Shown here in pieces: positions 59,501 through 64,000 of a stretch of 64,000 nucleotides of DNA (positions are counted from its first letter, which is position 1; every line of letters begins with the position of its first letter). The position numbers and the translations under genes were made by a program. Source of the stretch: Cyclina sinensis. Its lineage: Eukaryota > Mollusca > Bivalvia > Venerida > Veneridae. Under the pieces are notes generated by a model that saw nothing but the letters and a program-made list of their open reading frames with translations, was not told the origin of the DNA and did no database searches. The stretch lies in assembly GCA_012932295.1 (NCBI GenBank), contig JAAONU010000002.1, forward strand, positions 34,559,485 to 34,623,484. Reading direction: 5' to 3'.

Positions 59501-62500
59501 AAACTGTAATAAAATTTGAAGTCTATAGATTTGAAAAATTTTATACATAAAATAAATGTTTTACAAACACAAATAGCACGTTCTCACCAAGCTGAATTGG
59601 TTATAAATGAAACTCCACTGTATAAAATTACTAGTGGCTATCAATTCTGTTGATACATGTAGTCGAGGTGATTGGAGGACTTTTACGAATTTGCTTCTTG
59701 CACTTACGAGTAGTAGTATAACAGAGCATCGGTTACGATTTGACCGTCTTTCCGGTGGCTTGGATATATGCTAAACACTCACTTCAAATCCCTCCCGCTC
59801 ACGCATAAATATGTTTGATAAAAAATTAATTTTAATATGTGCTGCTGAGAAAAGTTGAGTTTTAATCAACACTTGACGGTATAAAAATTAGCAAAGACAA
59901 TTCAGGTCTATTAAAACGTACTAATTTATGTTTAAAAGGAACAGTTATTTTACGGATAGAAACATTTTTGGCAAAATTAACTAACTTTCACATTTTATTA
60001 CAATTCTCGTTATTACAAAACTGGTTGATAGATTTCAACCCGTTTTGTAATAAAATTTTAAAATGTTATAAAATGTTTGTTCAAATATAAGTTGAGTTTT
60101 AATCAACACCTGACGGTTTCAAATGATTAAGGACAATTCAACATGTGCTAATTTCTTTCCGAAAAACAGTTGTTTATACAAAGAGACTCTTTATGGCAAT
60201 AAGAACATAGTTTCACATTTTATTACAATTCTCGTTATCACAAAATGGTTAATACCTTACAACCCGTTTTGTAATAAACTTTCAAAATGTAATAAAATCT
60301 AACACTTAATTACATTCATATATAATTTGAGTTTTAATCAATACTTCACTATCTCAAAATGATCAAGGACAATTCAGGTCAATAAGGATGTGCTAATTTC
60401 TGTCTGAAGAAACAGTTATTTTATGCATGGAATTTTTTTTTGGCAAAAATAAGTAAGTTTGACATTTTATTACAATTCTCGTTATTACAAAAGTGGTTGA
60501 TACATTACAACCCGTTTTGTAATAAACTTTCAAAATGTAATAAAACCTGACAGTTAAGTTCATTCATATATAATTTGGGTTTTAATCAACACTTGACGGT
60601 CTCACAATGATCAAGGACAATTCAGGTCAATAAAAACTTACTAATTTATGTTTAAAAACAGTTATTTTATGGATTTAAAGTTTTTCTTTGGCAAAAATAA
60701 CTAAGATTGACATTTTATTACAATTCTCGTTATTACAAAAGTGGTTGATACCTTACAACCCGTTTTGTAATAAACTTTCAAAATGTAATAAAATATAACA
60801 CTTAAGTTCATTCATATATAATTTGACTTTTAATAAAAATAAACGGTCTCAAAATGATCAAGGACAATTCAGGTCAATAAAAACTTACTAATTGATGTTT
60901 AAAAACACTTATTTCATAGATTTAAAGTTTTTTTTTTTGGCAAAAATAACTAAGTTTGAGATTTTATTACAATTCTTGTTATTACAAAAGTGGTTGATAC
61001 CTTACAACCCGTTTTGTAATAAACTTTCAAAATGTAATAAAATCTAACACTTACGTTCATTCATATATTATTTGACTTTTAATAAAAATAAACGGTCTCA
61101 AAATGATCAAGGACAATTCAGGTCAATAAAAACTTACTAATTGATGTTTAAAAACACTTATTTCATGGATTTAAAGTTTTTTTTTTGGCAAAAATAACTA
61201 AGTTTGACATTTTATTACAATTCTCGTTATTACAAAAGTGGTTGATACCTTACAACCCGTTTTGTAATAAACTTTCAAAATGTAATAAAATCTAACACTT
61301 ACGTTCATTCATATATAATTTGACTTTTAATAAAAATAAACGGTCTCAAAATGATCAAGGACAATTCAGGTCAATAAAAACTTACTAATTGATGTTCAAA
61401 AACAGTTATTTCATGGATTTAAACTTTTTGGGCAAAAATGACTAAGTTTGAGATTTTATTACAATTCTCGTTATTACAAAAGTGGTTGATACCTTACAAC
61501 CCGTTTTGTAATAAACTTTCAAAATGTAATAAAATATAACACTTATGTTCATTTATATATGATTTGAGTTTTAATCAACACTTCACGGTCTCAAAATGAT
61601 CAAGGGCAATTCAGGTCAATAAAAACTTACTAATTGATGTTTAAAAACACTTATTTTATGGATTTAAACTTTTTTAGCACAAATAACTAAGTTTGAGATT
61701 TTATTACAATTCTCGTTATTACAAAAATGGTTGATACCTTACAACCCGTTTTGTAATAAACTTTCAAAATGTAATAAAATCTAACACTTAAGTTCATTCA
61801 TATATAATTTGAGTTTTAATCAACACTTCACGGTCTCAAAATGATCAAGGACAATTCAGGTTAATAAAAATTTACTAATTTATGTTTAAAAACACTTATT
61901 TTATGGATTTAAACTTTTTTGGGCTAAAATAACAAAGTTTGAGATTTTATTACAATTCTCGTTATTACAAAAGTGGTTGATACCTTACAACCCGTTTTGT
62001 AATAAACTTTCAAAATGTAATAAAATCTAACACTTAAGTTCATTCATATGTAATTTGAGTTTTAATCAACACTTCACGGTCTCAAAATGATCAAGGACAA
62101 TTCAGGTCAATAAAAACTTACTAATTGATGTTTAAAAACATTTATTTTATGGATTTAAACCTTTTTTTAGCAAAAATAACTAAGTTTGAGATTTTATTAC
62201 AATTCTCGTTATTACAAAAGTGGTTGATACCTTACAACCCGTTTTGTAATAAACTTTCAAAATGTAATAAAATCTAACACTTACGTTCATTCATATATAA
62301 TTTGAGTTTTAATCAACACTTCACGGTCTCAAAATGATCAAGAACAATTCAGGTCAATAAAAACTTACTAATTGATGTTTAAAAAACACTTAGTTCATGG
62401 ATTTAAACTTTTTTTTGGCAAAAATTAAGTTTGACATTTTACTACAATTCTCGTTATTACAAAAGTGGTTGATACCTTACAACCCGTTTTGTAATAAACT

Positions 62501-62724
62501 TTCAAAATGTAATAAAATATAACACTTATGTTCATTCATATATAATTTGAGTTTTAATCAACACTTCACGGTCTCAAAATGATCAAGGACAATTCAGGTC
62601 AATAAAACTTACTAATTGATGTTTAAAAACACTTATTTTATGGATTTAAACTTTTTTTAGCAAAAATAACTAAGTTTGAGATTTTATTACAATTCTCGTT
62701 ATTACAAAAGTGGTTGATACCTTA

Positions 62725-62800
62725 CAACCCGTTTTGTAATAAAAACGAGAATTGTTATAATTATTACAATTCTCGTTTTTATTACAAAACGGGTTGTAAC
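62725..62800. repeat. right terminal palindrome of FB4
   Basis: Mirror of the left palindrome: 'acaacccgttttgtaataaa' plus 'aacgagaattgttataa' meets its reverse complement around 62760, with one mismatch. Confidence 0.9.
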
Positions 62801-62808
62801 ATAGCACA

Positions 62809-64000
62809 TTCTAACCGCCGGACTGTTCCCTCCATGAACGTGCACACTTGTTACAACATGAATCGATATAAAATCATTTTAGTTCCTGGCAACATATTTC
62901 ATTAAGAAACCACGTTATAACAAATATAAATCTTCATGAAAAAGAAACGAAATTGGGAAGTAGCATTGCTCACAGATGTTCTTTTATGCCCCCTTCTTTT
63001 GACGAATAGACGTAATATTGATTTGCAGAAGTCAGTAGACCACATCGTTTCTATTCAAAAACATGAGAACACATGGTCGTAGAGACTTCAGATATAGTAG
63101 GTAGGCATATAGTAAGTAGGCCGGGCATGATGAGGAGAGGAATGTCATCATGTTTGGTCCACAGGGTCAAGGTCAATGTAAACATTTCAAAGAAAAACTC
63201 GGATTTTTAGACTTTACAAGGCCCACAGAGTCAAAAGTAAAACTCACACAGCTATGCATAAGCTTTGGTTTCAAAGAGTCATTAACAGCTGCTTCCTAGA
63301 CCTGCAAGATCCTTGTGTTTAATAAATGTTTTTCGGGAATGAGAAAATCCAGGAATTTATGAGAAAACAGCTCTGAATCCAGTTAGTTTAGGCTCACTGC
63401 TGAGTGATCTTGGGGATATTTAATATGCATAAAGGGACATCGTGTCATTCTAACAGCTGTTGTCTATGTTTCTTCCTTATATTCACTTCCATTGCCATCA
63501 TTCATTAACAAAATTCATATTAAAGAAAATTGAACACGTTTAGGGGAATTTTTCATTTGGTAAGCGGTTTTATTTTAGTATTTCTGCCAAATATCGACGC
63601 CCGGATATACCGTTTAAGTGCTTTCCTCAAGTGTCTTTCCCTTTTTTAAAGTTATTATTATTTTTTTTAAATTTTGTTATTTTTTTTAATTTGAAATTTG
63701 TAGGTGTCAGAATAAAAATATTTACCAGAGAAAGCCAACGTCATATTCAGTGTCATTTCAACGCAAACTTTAGTGACTGCTTAAGGTTGCGTCTAGTCAA
63801 CTGAAGCGTGTCTAAACAACTGAAAAATGATAAAGATGAACACAAAACCTGTGTTTTATTATCGTTTTCTTTTTAATTCGCAAAGGCAAATCAACTTTAA
63901 ATATCCAATCCAATGGACAAGTTGTTGATTAAAATAGACAAACTATATTTAGTTAGTCTGACACTATACCAAAGTTTCCTAAAATATGGAACATATCGGC
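62809..64000. other. no gene recognised
   Basis: Flank of FB4. 63085-63170 shares a short dispersed repeat with 34690-34790. A T-rich low-complexity tract lies at 63640-63690. No sulfotransferase exon was found. Confidence 0.4.

Larger units (their letters stand above)
56522..62801. mobile_element. giant fold-back element FB4 (245-bp units, palindromic ends)
   Basis: About 6.28 kb. The left arm (56522 to about 59520) and right arm (about 59850 to 62801) are inverted copies. Each has about ten tandem units of roughly 245 bp with 'caaaacgggttgtaaggtat', 'aataacgagaattgtaataa', 'cctgaattgtccttgatcat' and 'ttgattaaaactcaa'. Flanks carry ATAGCAC (56515-56521 and 62802-62808), a probable 7-8 bp target duplication. 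Each end carries a near-perfect palindrome of about 70 bp ('aacccgttttgtaataaaaa' and 'cgagaattgtaataa' against their complements). The roughly 300-bp centre (59530-59840) holds no transposase frame. Confidence 0.9.

Overview
This is a eukaryotic nuclear window, AT-rich and poor in genes. Dispersed repeats of a type common in mollusc genomes (tails of the form 'gagttatgctccggac…acggacgg', 'agctcacctgag' elements, tRNA-derived SINEs), long introns and fold-back transposons suggest a marine invertebrate, most likely a bivalve. No species can be named from the sequence alone.

The only recognisable host genes are one or two Golgi-type carbohydrate 6-O-sulfotransferase (CHST1/3-like) loci on the + strand. 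Unit 1 has an exon at 25149-25235, two alternative-looking PAPS-binding (5'-PSB) exons at 26458-26656 and 35676-35868, a middle exon at 37407-37513 and a terminal exon with the 3'-phosphate-binding motif and stop codon at 38467-39125. Unit 2 has a signal-anchor first exon at 46414-46486 and exons at 52610-52696 and 54519-54717; its 3' half is not in the window. All exon-exon phases agree. About 6 kb of unit 2 (50055-55985) is a paralogous copy of 17930-32270, and this pair supplies 'empty sites' that date several insertions.

Mobile DNA dominates the rest. 3809-8918 is a complete 5.1-kb Ty3/gypsy element (minus strand) with identical 231-bp LTRs, a 5-bp target duplication, a tRNA-Ser(GCU) primer site and two frame breaks. 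15843-16733 and 33240-34590 are L1-like non-LTR ORF2 remnants; 19605-22130 is a second LINE that keeps ORF1 but has lost almost all of ORF2. 42999-44014 is a dead Tc1-like transposase. There are at least four tRNA-derived SINE loci.

The most unusual content is a set of four fold-back (long inverted repeat) elements: 22565-23668, about 26720-28335, 29261-32161 and 56522-62801. Their arms are built from internal tandem repeats that differ completely between elements. Two have perfect 9-bp target duplications, and three carry the same GTGAAGTTRG motif at or near their ends. The fourth is a 6.3-kb element with about ten 245-bp units per arm and a roughly 70-bp palindrome at each end. Separate minisatellites lie at 18450-18765 (41 bp) and 48810-49314 (65 bp, each unit a potential hairpin).
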